From: Pseudomonadota bacterium | GTDB lineage: Bacteria; Pseudomonadota; Gammaproteobacteria; Burkholderiales; Burkholderiaceae_B | Length of the DNA stretch: 11,928 bases | Direction of reading: 5' to 3' | NCBI GenBank assembly: GCA_023437255.1 | Contig: JAEZGR010000209.1 | Coordinates: 1 to 11,928 of the forward strand | Shown here: piece by piece, positions 1 through 6,047 of the stretch | How positions within the stretch are numbered: position 1 is the first letter of the stretch | Layout of the letters: each line of letters starts with the position of its first letter | Notes under the pieces: generated by a model | The model's database searches: none | What the model was told of the DNA's origin: nothing | What the model saw: only the letters and a program-made list of their open reading frames with translations | Translations under genes and position numbers: made by a program

Positions 1-69
1 GACCCGGCTGTAAAACGCGTAGACGAGCGTGCGGATTTCTTCAATGGTGCAGAGGTCGGGACGGGCCAT
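1..69 (-). CDS. Group III truncated haemoglobin, N-terminal fragment (partial)
   Basis: Only the first 23 codons are inside the window; the gene continues beyond base 1. The minus strand from the ATG at 69 reads MARPDLCTIEEIRTLVYAFY followed by SRV. I recognise this as the start of helix A/B of group III truncated globins (2-on-2 haemoglobins), which usually run about 130-140 residues. Members bind haem at the membrane-proximal cytoplasm and are linked to oxygen or nitric-oxide chemistry. No haem-ligand residue is visible because the fragment is too short. The Shine-Dalgarno region is weak (AAAGAA about 10 bases before the ATG). The gene is divergent from the glycosyltransferase operon at 272, and its promoter carries an NsrR-like palindrome, which fits a role in NO handling. 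The family call rests on 23 residues only. Confidence 0.7.
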   Translation of the reverse strand, partial: MARPDLCTIEEIRTLVYAFYSRV

Positions 70-84
70 GGGCTTGGTTCTTTA

Positions 85-107
85 AAGATTACTTTGAAAG
101 GTATCTT
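85..107 (-). promoter_or_regulatory. NsrR-like 11-1-11 operator of the truncated globin gene
   Basis: The left arm AAGATTACTTT (85-95) and right arm AAAGGTATCTT (97-107) are inverted copies around a central G at 96, matching at 9 of 11 positions. The 11-1-11 layout with AAGAT/ATCTT outer ends and an AAA/TTT core is that described for NsrR, the iron-sulphur NO-sensing repressor. The site lies 15 bases upstream of the globin start codon and overlaps the proposed -10 box, as expected for a repressor. That NsrR is the binding protein is inferred from motif shape. Confidence 0.5.
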
Positions 108-132
108 AAAGGATCTGCGGCTCAACCGTCAA
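103..132 (-). promoter_or_regulatory. Putative sigma-70 promoter of the truncated globin gene
   Basis: On the minus strand a -35 box TTGACG (127-132, 5/6 to consensus) is followed after 18 bases by TAAGAT (103-108, 4/6). Transcription would start near 96, about 27 bases before the globin ATG. The -10 box sits inside the NsrR-like palindrome at 85-107, so occupancy would block RNA polymerase. Confidence 0.45.
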
Positions 133-271
133 TTTCCATACGAAGGGCGACAGGTTGTTTGTGCACTGCCACGTCTACCGGTTTTCCCGCAGTGTAAATT
201 CGTGTAAAAGTCCATATCGGGTGTATGCTCACGATGTGCAACACCATTCTCATGTTTCACCGGGCCGTCAC

Positions 272-1375
272 ATGGCTGATGATGCTCGCGCCGCGCAGGC
301 ACTGTCCTCGGGCGTGACACTCTCCTGCGTAATTCCATGCCTCAACGAGGCCGATAACCTCCGCGTATTGCTGCCGGAGCTCAAGACCTTGTTGAGCAGC
401 CTTGTCGCGTCCTACGAAATCATCGTGGTCGACGACGGCAGCACCGATGCCACGCCCGAACTCATGTCGGAATCGGCTGCGCAAGACCCATCGCTTGTCT
501 ACGTTCAACTGTCTCGAAACTTCGGCAAGGAAGCAGCGCTGACGGCCGGTATCGAAGCCACTCATGGTGACGTTGTCGTGTGCATGGATGCAGACATGCA
601 GCATCCTCCCGCGTTGATCCCCGTCATGCTCGAACGGTGGAAGCAGGGCATCGAGATGGTGTATGCAGTGCGCGCTGACCGCAATGACGAAACCCTGTTC
701 AAACGGGTGGGTACCCGCCTGTTCTATCGTCTCATGCGCACCTCCGGCGGTCTTGAAGTTCCGCCGAATGCCGGCGATTTCCGCCTCATGGATCGCTGTG
801 TGGTCGACGCGCTGCTTGAGCTTCCTGAACGCGACCGTTTCATGAAAGGTCTGTTCGCATGGGTGGGGTTCCAGTCCGAACCGCTCTATTACGAACCGCC
901 CGATCGCTTGCACGGCGTCAGTCGCTTCAAGCCGCTGCGCCTGTTCCGGCTGGCGGTCGATGGCCTGACCGCCTTCACCACATGGCCACTGCGTATCATG
1001 AGCCTCGCCGGCCTGTTGCTGTCGCTGGCGTCGTTCACGTACGGGACCATCATCGTGCTTTCCCACTTGCTGTGGGGCGACCCGGTGCAAGGGTGGACCA
1101 CGCTGATCACGGTCATCCTGTTTTTTGCAGGCGTGCAGCTGATTGCCGTGGGTGTTCTGGGCGAATACATCAGCCGCATCTTCAGTGAAGTCAAGCAACG
1201 CCCCGTCTACTTGATTCGCCGGCGTCATGGTGCCGGCCTGCGGCCGCCTGTGCGCACGCTGAGTTCGGCCAGGGCCGCACGCTCGATGCAAGGCGGTGCG
1301 CCGCCGCAACGCGCCGCGTCGCTGCAAACAGCTGAAGCCGACCAACGCGCCGTATCCGAAGCTGCAGGTCAATGA
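272..1375 (+). CDS. GT2 polyprenyl-phosphate glycosyltransferase (ArnC/GtrB/FlmF2 type)
   Basis: The enzyme likely transfers a sugar from a nucleotide sugar to undecaprenyl phosphate on the cytoplasmic face of the inner membrane. From the ATG at 272 the protein has 367 residues. The GT-A fold shows SCVIPCLNEADN (18-29), DDGSTD (54-59) and the metal-binding DAD at 106-108 within MDADMQHPP. Two C-terminal membrane helices (about 240-265 and 278-298) are typical of the GtrB/ArnC group. A basic, Ala/Arg/Gln-rich tail of about 50 residues follows and is longer than usual. The open frame extends upstream to a TTG at 155, but family similarity starts near residue 17, so 272 is preferred; its Shine-Dalgarno is weak and a GTG at 314 is an alternative. 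It is the first gene of an operon with a GT39 enzyme and a YdjC-type deacetylase, the set called FlmF2/FlmK/NaxD in Francisella and Lgm in Bordetella. The sugar is not readable from sequence. Confidence 0.88.
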   Translation: MADDARAAQALSSGVTLSCVIPCLNEADNLRVLLPELKTLLSSLVASYEIIVVDDGSTDATPELMSESAAQDPSLVYVQLSRNFGKEAALTAGIEATHGDVVVCMDADMQHPPALIPVMLERWKQGIEMVYAVRADRNDETLFKRVGTRLFYRLMRTSGGLEVPPNAGDFRLMDRCVVDALLELPERDRFMKGLFAWVGFQSEPLYYEPPDRLHGVSRFKPLRLFRLAVDGLTAFTTWPLRIMSLAGLLLSLASFTYGTIIVLSHLLWGDPVQGWTTLITVILFFAGVQLIAVGVLGEYISRIFSEVKQRPVYLIRRRHGAGLRPPVRTLSSARAARSMQGGAPPQRAASLQTAEADQRAVSEAAGQ

Positions 1376-1380
1376 ACTTG

Positions 1381-1404
1381 CCCGGCGATACTGACCTCGC
1401 CGGG
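1381..1404 (+). other. Intercistronic hairpin between the two glycosyltransferase genes
   Basis: CCCGGCGA (1381-1388) and TCGCCGGG (1397-1404) form a perfect 8-bp stem with an 8-base loop, starting 5 bases after the GT2 stop codon. No T-tract follows, and the next Shine-Dalgarno (AAGGA, 1416-1420) starts 11 bases later. It is therefore more likely an mRNA-stabilising or partial-attenuation element than a full terminator. Confidence 0.5.
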
Positions 1405-1429
1405 GCTCCACTCTGAAGGAATTTAGAAA

Positions 1430-3040
1430 ATGAATGCGGACCGTGCCCGCGGTGCGCCCGACATTACTCCAACGCAGTTTCATTCGGTTTCCAGTGGAAT
1501 CGAATGGAAAACTACCGCCCGGATCTTTGCTCTTGCCCTGGTGTGTGTCCTGCCCGGAGTAGCTTGCCACGCGTTGCTGGTACCCGGCGAAGCACGTCAT
1601 GTCGGTATCGTGCACGACATGCTCGCGGCGCAGCAATACCTGATGCCACGGGTGAACGGCCTACCTGTGCTTGACGGTGCTCCACTTCATTACTGGCTCT
1701 CGCTGCTGTTCCTGAGTTTCCTCGGTGTCTCGGAATGGGTCGCCCGGCTGCCGTCCGTGCTGGCGGCCGTCATCACCGTGACCTTTCTCACACGCACCTG
1801 GGCGGTCTGGCTCCCCCCGCGTTCCACAGGCACGCTACTACTCGTTTTTGTCCTGCAGCCGGCAATCATCGTGGCCAGCCGCTTCGCCTCGCCCGACATG
1901 CTGAGCCTGCTGCTGCTCACCGTGTCAGTGAACTGCTTTCTGGTGGCCGCGCAGTACCTGGAGCAAGGGGATCGGCACCCTGGCTGGCAGGTGGGCGCCT
2001 GGGTCGCTGCGGGGTGGCTGGGCATGTCGGCCGGCCCACTGGCCGCGCTTTTGCCACTGGTCATCGGTTTCACATGGCTGGCGTTGCGCCGGAGGTTCGA
2101 TATGCTGCGCGCCATTTGTTGGTGGCCGGGGCCGGTATTGCTGTCGTTGATCATGTTGCCGTGGCTCTGGCTGGCAGACCTCCGCTATCCGGGCATCGTG
2201 ACAGCCATTCTGGCCCGGCAGCTACGTGCGCTCACAGGCAACTGGGCATTCGGTTGGAATGAAACAGGCGGCATCGCTTACGTGCTGGTGATCGCAGGCA
2301 GTCTGCTGCCGCTGCTGCTCTGCTTGCTGCGATTCGTCAGTCCCGAAAGACGGCGTCTTCTGCGCACGCCCGCTGCAGGTCTGATGGCGGTATGGTTCTT
2401 TGTTCTGGTTCCGGCTCACCCGCTGGCAGCCACCACCATGGTCGGCCCTGCCATCCTGTTGACCTTGCCGTTGGTGTACTTCGGGGTGCTTGCGCTCGTA
2501 CCGTTGCATCGGCCCTTGAGCAAGTCAGACGGTGGCGCCTGGGCCCTGCACATCGCCGTGATTGCTGCCGTGGGCGTCGCCGCCGCCCATTTCGTGATGC
2601 AGCGCGTGACGACGCTATCGCCACTGACTGAGGCGGTGTCGGCACGCTACCATGCCACACATGACAAAGTGGTGCTGCTCGATCGGTTTGATTACGAGTT
2701 CAACTTCTACATGCGGTCGCCCAAGCTGGTGTATGTGGAAAGCGACTGGAGCCGCGATCGGAACGCGCCTGTTCCCGCATGGAAGGCCGATCTGCACGAA
2801 GCGGCAAGGTTCGACCCCGAGGCCGCGAGCCGGCTGCTGATCAGCCCTCAGGAACTCACTGAAAAGCTCTGCGAACGCCGCGTCGTCAATCTCTGGCTGA
2901 TCGGGTCGCGCCGAGACGCGGAACGTCATCCTATACTGCTGGAAATGAATTCAATCCGGGGTCCGGGCGATGCCCGCGCATGGTATCTCGACGCGAGCAC
3001 GGACCTGGTAGCTTGCAGCCCCCGGTCGCCCAACGATTGA
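1430..3040 (+). CDS. GT39-family membrane glycosyltransferase (ArnT/FlmK/LgmB type)
   Basis: This is likely an integral inner-membrane enzyme that takes an amino sugar from undecaprenyl phosphate and adds it to a periplasmic acceptor such as a lipid A phosphate. The 536 residues start at an ATG 9 bases after AAGGA. The first membrane helix is about 31-50. The first periplasmic loop follows, with GEARHVGIVHDML (53-65), the family's MPRVNGLPVLDGAPLHYWL (72-90) and WVARLPSVLAA (103-113). Asp156 in SPDMLSLLLL fits the second conserved acidic residue. Further hydrophobic helices run to about 400, then a soluble C-terminal region of about 130 residues. Family members usually have Asp-Glu in the first loop; here it is Gly53-Glu54, and the Lys-Pro-Pro of the loop is Gly-Ala-Pro. 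This is a divergent subgroup or has altered chemistry. The gene lies 54 bases after the GT2 gene and 7 bases before the deacetylase. Confidence 0.85.
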   Translation: MNADRARGAPDITPTQFHSVSSGIEWKTTARIFALALVCVLPGVACHALLVPGEARHVGIVHDMLAAQQYLMPRVNGLPVLDGAPLHYWLSLLFLSFLGVSEWVARLPSVLAAVITVTFLTRTWAVWLPPRSTGTLLLVFVLQPAIIVASRFASPDMLSLLLLTVSVNCFLVAAQYLEQGDRHPGWQVGAWVAAGWLGMSAGPLAALLPLVIGFTWLALRRRFDMLRAICWWPGPVLLSLIMLPWLWLADLRYPGIVTAILARQLRALTGNWAFGWNETGGIAYVLVIAGSLLPLLLCLLRFVSPERRRLLRTPAAGLMAVWFFVLVPAHPLAATTMVGPAILLTLPLVYFGVLALVPLHRPLSKSDGGAWALHIAVIAAVGVAAAHFVMQRVTTLSPLTEAVSARYHATHDKVVLLDRFDYEFNFYMRSPKLVYVESDWSRDRNAPVPAWKADLHEAARFDPEAASRLLISPQELTEKLCERRVVNLWLIGSRRDAERHPILLEMNSIRGPGDARAWYLDASTDLVACSPRSPND

Positions 3041-3047
3041 AAGGTCC

Positions 3048-3905
3048 ATGCAGACAGAGACTCACTCGAAAACCCGAATCGACGTCGTCGCCGATGATTT
3101 CGGCATGCATTCCGCCGTCGATGAGGCCATTGTTCTGCTTGCCTCTCGCGGCCGTCTGAGCGGAACGGGATGCCTGGTTGATGGCCCCTCGTTCGCAGAC
3201 GGGGCCGGCAGTTTGCTGGCCAGCGGGCTGCAGTGCGGCTTGCATCTGAACTTCACTGAATCGTTCGGGGCTCGTGGCGTGTTCATGCCGCTAGGGGAGC
3301 TGCTGCGGGCCTGTTGGGGGCGTCGCCTCGACCCCGCAAGTATCCAGCGGCAGATTGCAAGCCAGCTCGATCGCTACGAGGCGGTCATGGGCCAGGCCCC
3401 GCAGTACGTCGACGGGCATCAGCATGTGCATCAGTTTCCGCAGATCCGTGAAATGCTTTTCGCCGAGCTGGAGCGCCGTTACCCTGCGGGACTGCCGCGT
3501 CCGTGGTTGCGCTCCACGCTGGCGGGGCGTCAAACGGGTGTGCCGGTGGGGCTCCGGTTCAAGGCCCACAGCATCGCGGCACTGGGCGGCCGCAGGCATG
3601 TGCGGCTCGCGTGCCGGCATGGCTTCGAGACAAATCGCCGCTTGCTGGGCGTTTATGATTTTCGGGGCGGAGCGCAGACCTACGAAGGCCTGCTTCAGTG
3701 CTGGCTCGAAGGTGCGCGTGCCGGCGATCTGATCATGTGCCACCCTGCTGTGCAGTCGGTTCCCGGCGACCCGCTCGGGGCGCAGCGCCAGGCAGAGTTC
3801 GAGGTATGGGCGAGCGACGCCACCGGAGCGCTGCTGGAGCGCCTGGGCGTGCAGATCAGTCGGCCGGAGGGGTGCCGCCCCCGGGGCCCAGTGCCCGCTG
3901 CATGA
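3048..3905 (+). CDS. YdjC/ChbG/HpnK-type carbohydrate deacetylase (NaxD-like)
   Basis: This is a metal-dependent deacetylase of 285 residues. The motifs expected for the family are present: DVVADDFGMH with the metal/base pair Asp16-Asp17, His66 in GLHLNFTE, the DGHQHVHQFP block with His124, His126 and His128, and the C-terminal MCHPA with His232. In Francisella the related NaxD deacetylates an undecaprenyl-phosphate-linked N-acetylhexosamine before transfer to lipid A, and Bordetella has an equivalent. The neighbours here (GT2 lipid carrier enzyme, then GT39 transferase) match that pathway, so the likely job is making the free amino sugar on the cytoplasmic side of the membrane. The alternative is a ChbG-like chitooligosaccharide deacetylase, but no chitobiose genes are nearby. 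The start follows the GT39 stop by 7 bases; the GAAAGG ribosome site overlaps that stop and is close to the ATG. The 3' end overlaps the convergent GNAT gene by 50 bases. Confidence 0.87.
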   Translation: MQTETHSKTRIDVVADDFGMHSAVDEAIVLLASRGRLSGTGCLVDGPSFADGAGSLLASGLQCGLHLNFTESFGARGVFMPLGELLRACWGRRLDPASIQRQIASQLDRYEAVMGQAPQYVDGHQHVHQFPQIREMLFAELERRYPAGLPRPWLRSTLAGRQTGVPVGLRFKAHSIAALGGRRHVRLACRHGFETNRRLLGVYDFRGGAQTYEGLLQCWLEGARAGDLIMCHPAVQSVPGDPLGAQRQAEFEVWASDATGALLERLGVQISRPEGCRPRGPVPAA

Positions 3906-4443
3906 ACACAACGTCGATCCATTGGCCGAACTTGTAGCCGGTGTCGGGTTGCGTGCCCACGTGGGCGAAGCCAAGATTGCGGTGTAGTGCTATCGAGCTC
4001 TGGTTCTGGGTGCCGGCGATCACCGCGATCATCTGCCGCCAGGGGCCCTGTTCGCAGCGTTCGATGAGGGCGCTGAGCAAGTCACGGCCGAGGCCCTTGC
4101 CCGATTCCCCGTCGGCGATGTAGATGGAATCTTCAACGGTGTAGCGGTAAGCGCGGCGTGGCCGGTAGGCAGAGGCATAGCAATAGCCCAGCACCCGGCC
4201 GTCGTGTTCGGCCACGAGCCAGGGCAGGCCAGCCTCACGTACTTTCTGCAGGCGTTGGGCCATTTCGTCGACGCTGGGCGGCGTTTCTTCGAAAGTGGCC
4301 GTGCTGGAGAGCACGTGGTGGGCGTAGATCTGTTGAATCTGCGGCACATCGTCGAGTGTGGCGTCGCGTATCGAGACATCCTCAGCCGTAGGCTGCGGAT
4401 GGTCGGCTTGCGTGCCGGACAAGCCGGTCATACTATTTTCCAT
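3856..4443 (-). CDS. GNAT N-acetyltransferase, phosphinothricin-acetyltransferase-like
   Basis: This is a cytoplasmic acetyl-CoA-dependent N-acetyltransferase of 195 residues. The core starts around SIRDATLDDVPQIQQIY (24-40). ATFEETPPS follows at 49-57 and WLVAEHDGRVLGYCYASAYRPR at 75-96. The acetyl-CoA loop SGKGLGRDLL is at 114-123 and NQSSIALHRNLGF at 147-159. The FGQWIDVVFMQR end (172-183) is typical of the PAT/YncA subgroup, which acetylates phosphinothricin-like compounds, methionine sulfoximine or sulfone. The true substrate is unknown. The frame is open to an ATG at 4497, but the ATG at 4443 is preferred: GGGGGG precedes it at 4 bases spacing, similarity begins well downstream, and the longer form would run through the promoter region. 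The first 20 residues are poorly conserved. The 3' end overlaps the deacetylase gene tail-to-tail, and the 5' end is divergent from the gene at 4484. Confidence 0.88.
   Translation of the reverse strand: MENSMTGLSGTQADHPQPTAEDVSIRDATLDDVPQIQQIYAHHVLSSTATFEETPPSVDEMAQRLQKVREAGLPWLVAEHDGRVLGYCYASAYRPRRAYRYTVEDSIYIADGESGKGLGRDLLSALIERCEQGPWRQMIAVIAGTQNQSSIALHRNLGFAHVGTQPDTGYKFGQWIDVVFMQRALGPGGGTPPAD
4408..4436 (+). promoter_or_regulatory. Weak candidate promoter for the TIGR01244 gene
   Basis: TTGCGT (4408-4413) is followed after 17 bases by TACTAT (4431-4436). The match is partial (3/6 and 4/6), but the spacing is right and it lies 47 bases before the start codon at 4484. It falls within the first codons of the divergent GNAT gene. 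Confidence 0.25.
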
Positions 4444-4464
4444 GAGACCCCCCAATATCGACTT

Positions 4465-4470
4465 ATTATA
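4465..4470 (-). promoter_or_regulatory. Consensus -10 box for the GNAT gene
   Basis: The minus strand reads a perfect TATAAT at 4470-4465. It would place the transcription start about 15 bases before the GNAT ATG at 4443, leaving just enough room for its G-rich ribosome site. I see no good -35 box at 16-18 bases upstream. The gap between the divergent start codons is only 40 bases. Confidence 0.35.
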
Positions 4471-4483
4471 CGGAGTTACGCAG

Positions 4484-4825
4484 ATGTCCCTGCCCATTCA
4501 CCCACTAACCGATGCATTTGCGGTGGCGCCTCAACTGAGGCCCGACGACATGCAGGCCGTTGCCGACGCCGGATACAAGAGCGTGATCATCAACCGGCCC
4601 GATGGCGAGGGTGGTCCGGAGCAGCCGGCATCGGCCGATGTGATCGCTGCCGCCCGTGCGGCCGGTCTGGCCGTTGAATACCAGCCCGTCGTCAGCGGAG
4701 CCATGACGGCCGACGATGTCGCACGCTTCAAGCAACTGCTGAACGAACTGCCCGCGCCCGTCCTGGCGTATTGCCGCAGCGGCACGCGCTGCACCCATCT
4801 GTTTGCCGCCGCAACAGAAGCTTGA
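4484..4825 (+). CDS. TIGR01244 / DUF442 family sulfur-transferase or phosphatase-like protein
   Basis: This is a small cytoplasmic protein of 113 residues with the fold shared by Cys-based phosphatases and rhodaneses. It begins MSLPIHPLTDAFAVAPQL, followed by DDMQAVADAGYKSVIINRPDGE (21-42), a typical opening of the family. It ends with the active-site loop PVLAYCRSGTRCTHLF, where Cys97 and Arg102 form a C-X4-R loop as in rhodaneses. Related domains occur as the N-terminal half of Blh (beta-lactamase-hydrolase-like proteins) and next to persulfide dioxygenases, suggesting sulfide or persulfide chemistry; no such partner gene is in this window. The start at 4484 follows GGAG at 8 bases spacing; a longer frame from 4358 would read through the promoter region and has no family match. 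The stop codon is embedded in the FNR-like box of the next gene. Confidence 0.85.
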   Translation: MSLPIHPLTDAFAVAPQLRPDDMQAVADAGYKSVIINRPDGEGGPEQPASADVIAAARAAGLAVEYQPVVSGAMTADDVARFKQLLNELPAPVLAYCRSGTRCTHLFAAATEA

Positions 4826-4862
4826 TTTTCCTCAAGGGCAGCGTAAACGCTGATTACATCAT
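4822..4862 (+). promoter_or_regulatory. FNR-type box and -10 element upstream of the universal stress protein gene
   Basis: TTGAT (4822-4826), four bases, then CTCAA (4831-4835) matches the FNR/Anr consensus TTGAT-N4-ATCAA at 9 of 10 positions. A -10 candidate CATCAT (4857-4862, 4/6) begins 28.5 bases after the box centre, the geometry of a class II FNR-activated promoter. Transcription would start near 4869, giving a leader of about 48 bases. A short inverted repeat CAGCGT/ACGCTG (4839-4852) lies between box and -10. The same arrangement, with the same TTACATCAT, occurs before the gene at 9611. Confidence 0.55.
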
Positions 4863-4916
4863 AGGGCCATGAACGGCTAAGCTTCGATTACCAGAATCAC
4901 ATTCAGGGGCAACAGA

Positions 4917-5378
4917 ATGTTCAAGAAGATACTCATTCCGACAGACGGCTCTCCGTTGTCGGCCCAAGCGGCCAACAAGGGCGTGTGTTTCGCACGCGAA
5001 ATCGGTGCCGAGGTCGTCGCGCTTTACGTCACGCAGCCGTTCGCCGCAACGGTCGGCTTCGATGGCATGGCCGCTGCCTACGCCATCACCGACGAAGACT
5101 ACGAAAAGACCGCCAACGAACAGGCGCAAAAGTACATCAAGCAGGTGCTTGATCGTGCCGAAACCGCCGGCGTGAAGGCCACGGGCAAGGTCGTTTCCAA
5201 CTTCAATGTTGCCGACGGCATCGTTCAGGCAGCTGAAGAAGACGCCTGCGACCTGATCTTCATCGGTAGTCACGGCCGCAGCGGGCTGTCGCGTCTGCTG
5301 CTGGGCAGCGTCACCGTCAAGGTGCTCGGCCTGGCCAAGACCGCCACCCTGGTCTATCGGGTGAAAGAAGCCGGCTGA
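4917..5378 (+). CDS. Universal stress protein, UspA family (ATP-binding type)
   Basis: This is a single-domain cytoplasmic Usp of 153 residues. It opens with MFKKILIPTDGSPLS, the standard first strand and Asp10 region. A central variable segment around FDGMAAAYAITDEDY is followed by CDLIFIGSHGRSGLSRLLLG. That segment carries the ATP-binding signature G-X2-G-X9-G-S (Gly117, Gly120, Gly130, Ser131), so nucleotide binding like MJ0577 is likely rather than the non-ATP-binding UspA subtype. The ATG follows AGGGG by about 7 bases. The upstream FNR-type box and -10 suggest induction under low oxygen, as known for several Usp proteins under Anr/FNR in other proteobacteria; here this is inferred. The molecular target of the protein cannot be read from sequence. 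A GC-rich hairpin follows the gene. Confidence 0.92.
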   Translation: MFKKILIPTDGSPLSAQAANKGVCFAREIGAEVVALYVTQPFAATVGFDGMAAAYAITDEDYEKTANEQAQKYIKQVLDRAETAGVKATGKVVSNFNVADGIVQAAEEDACDLIFIGSHGRSGLSRLLLGSVTVKVLGLAKTATLVYRVKEAG

Positions 5379-5393
5379 TCCTGCTTTCCTTGC

Positions 5394-5425
5394 GCCGCGC
5401 GGGGCCACATTCGGGCTCGCGCGGC
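5394..5425 (+). terminator. GC-rich hairpin after the universal stress protein gene
   Basis: GCCGCGCG (5394-5401) pairs with CGCGCGGC (5418-5425), extended by a G-T and a G-C pair inward. It starts 15 bases after the stop codon. The downstream tract (AGGCAAACCCTCTTT) is not a proper U-run, so intrinsic termination would be weak; it may instead be an RNA 3'-end stabiliser. Confidence 0.4.
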
Positions 5426-5438
5426 AGGCAAACCCTCT

Positions 5439-5470
5439 TTGGACGTATCATTGGTGTTTTCAACGTCCAA
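5439..5470 (+). promoter_or_regulatory. 8-bp inverted repeat in the leader of the peroxiredoxin gene
   Basis: TTGGACGT (5439-5446) and ACGTCCAA (5463-5470) are perfect inverted copies separated by 16 bases. A TATCAT (5446-5451, 5/6 to a -10 box) overlaps the left arm, and the ribosome site AGGGGGA (5474-5480) begins 3 bases after the right arm. It could be an operator or a leader hairpin. No known regulator consensus is recognised. Confidence 0.35.
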
Positions 5471-5483
5471 CCCAGGGGGAGCC

Positions 5484-5987
5484 ATGACCATAAAAATCGG
5501 TGACCGTATTCCCGACGGCACGCTGTACGAATACTACGACGAAGCCACCGACACCTGCGCGGTAGGCCCGAACGCGCATCGCGTTTCAGAACTGGCCAAG
5601 GGCAAGACCATTGCGCTTTTCGCGCTGCCCGGTGCCTTTACACCCACCTGCTCCGAAAAACATCTCCCCGGCTACCTTGAGCTGCACGACGCCCTGCGCG
5701 CGAAAGGCGTCGATGAGATCTGGTGTGTGGCGGTCAACGACGCCTTCGTCATGGGCGCCTGGGGGCGCGCACAGGGCGCGAACGGCAAGGTGCGCATGCT
5801 CGGCGACGGCAGCGGCGAATGGACCGGTAAGCTGGGGCTTGAGCTGGACCTCACTGCCCGCGGCATGGGCGTTCGCTGTCAACGCTTCTCGGCATTGTTG
5901 CGCGACGGTGTCGTCGAGCAGCTCGATGTCGAAGCGCCAGGAAAATTTGAAGTTTCCGACGCGGCCAGCATGCTGAGCCGGCTTTAA
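5484..5987 (+). CDS. Peroxiredoxin, Prx5 subfamily
   Basis: This is a thiol peroxidase that reduces hydrogen peroxide and organic hydroperoxides in the cytoplasm. The 167 residues include the catalytic loop PGAFTPTCS (49-57) with the peroxidatic Cys56 and Thr53. VAVNDAFVMGAW (82-93) is the Prx5 hallmark with Ala in place of the usual Pro. RCQRFSALLRDG (131-142) contains Arg134, which fits the catalytic Arg. Other cysteines at 25, 81 and 132 could act in resolution or glutathionylation, but none sits in an obvious Prx5 resolving position; many bacterial members use glutathione/glutaredoxin with a single essential Cys. The start at 5484 follows AGGGGGA at 3 bases spacing; a longer frame from 5439 reads through the inverted repeat and lacks family similarity. 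A terminator follows the stop codon. Confidence 0.92.
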   Translation: MTIKIGDRIPDGTLYEYYDEATDTCAVGPNAHRVSELAKGKTIALFALPGAFTPTCSEKHLPGYLELHDALRAKGVDEIWCVAVNDAFVMGAWGRAQGANGKVRMLGDGSGEWTGKLGLELDLTARGMGVRCQRFSALLRDGVVEQLDVEAPGKFEVSDAASMLSRL

Positions 5988-6006
5988 GTGCGGATGTGTT
6001 CCTGAC

Positions 6007-6037
6007 GGGCGCGCCAAACGACGCGCCTTTCTTTTCT
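6007..6037 (+). terminator. Rho-independent terminator after the peroxiredoxin gene
   Basis: GGCGCG (6008-6013) pairs with CGCGCC (6022-6027) around an 8-base loop and is followed at once by TTTCTTTTCT (6028-6037), a good U-rich tail. It ends only 10 bases before the MFS start codon at 6048. Confidence 0.75.
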
Positions 6038-6047
6038 GCGGTGGGCG

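Noticed and set aside
155..271. Longer N-terminus for the GT2 enzyme from TTG 155
   Set aside because: The extra residues are Cys/His-rich without similarity, and the GT2 fold begins just after the ATG at 272.
257..1636. Minus-strand open frame of 459 codons opposite the GT2 gene
   Set aside because: It is a GC-rich shadow frame. The peptide is His/Arg/Gln-rich without domain character, whereas the plus strand encodes a clear GT2 enzyme.
4464..4469. TATTAT on the plus strand as a -10 for the TIGR01244 gene
   Set aside because: Transcription would start at about 4476, after the GGAG ribosome site at 4472-4475, so it cannot serve that gene well. The minus-strand reading TATAAT is more plausible.
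4358..4483. Longer N-terminus for the TIGR01244 protein
   Set aside because: The extra 42 residues have no family similarity, overlap the divergent GNAT start, and the ATG at 4484 has a good ribosome site.
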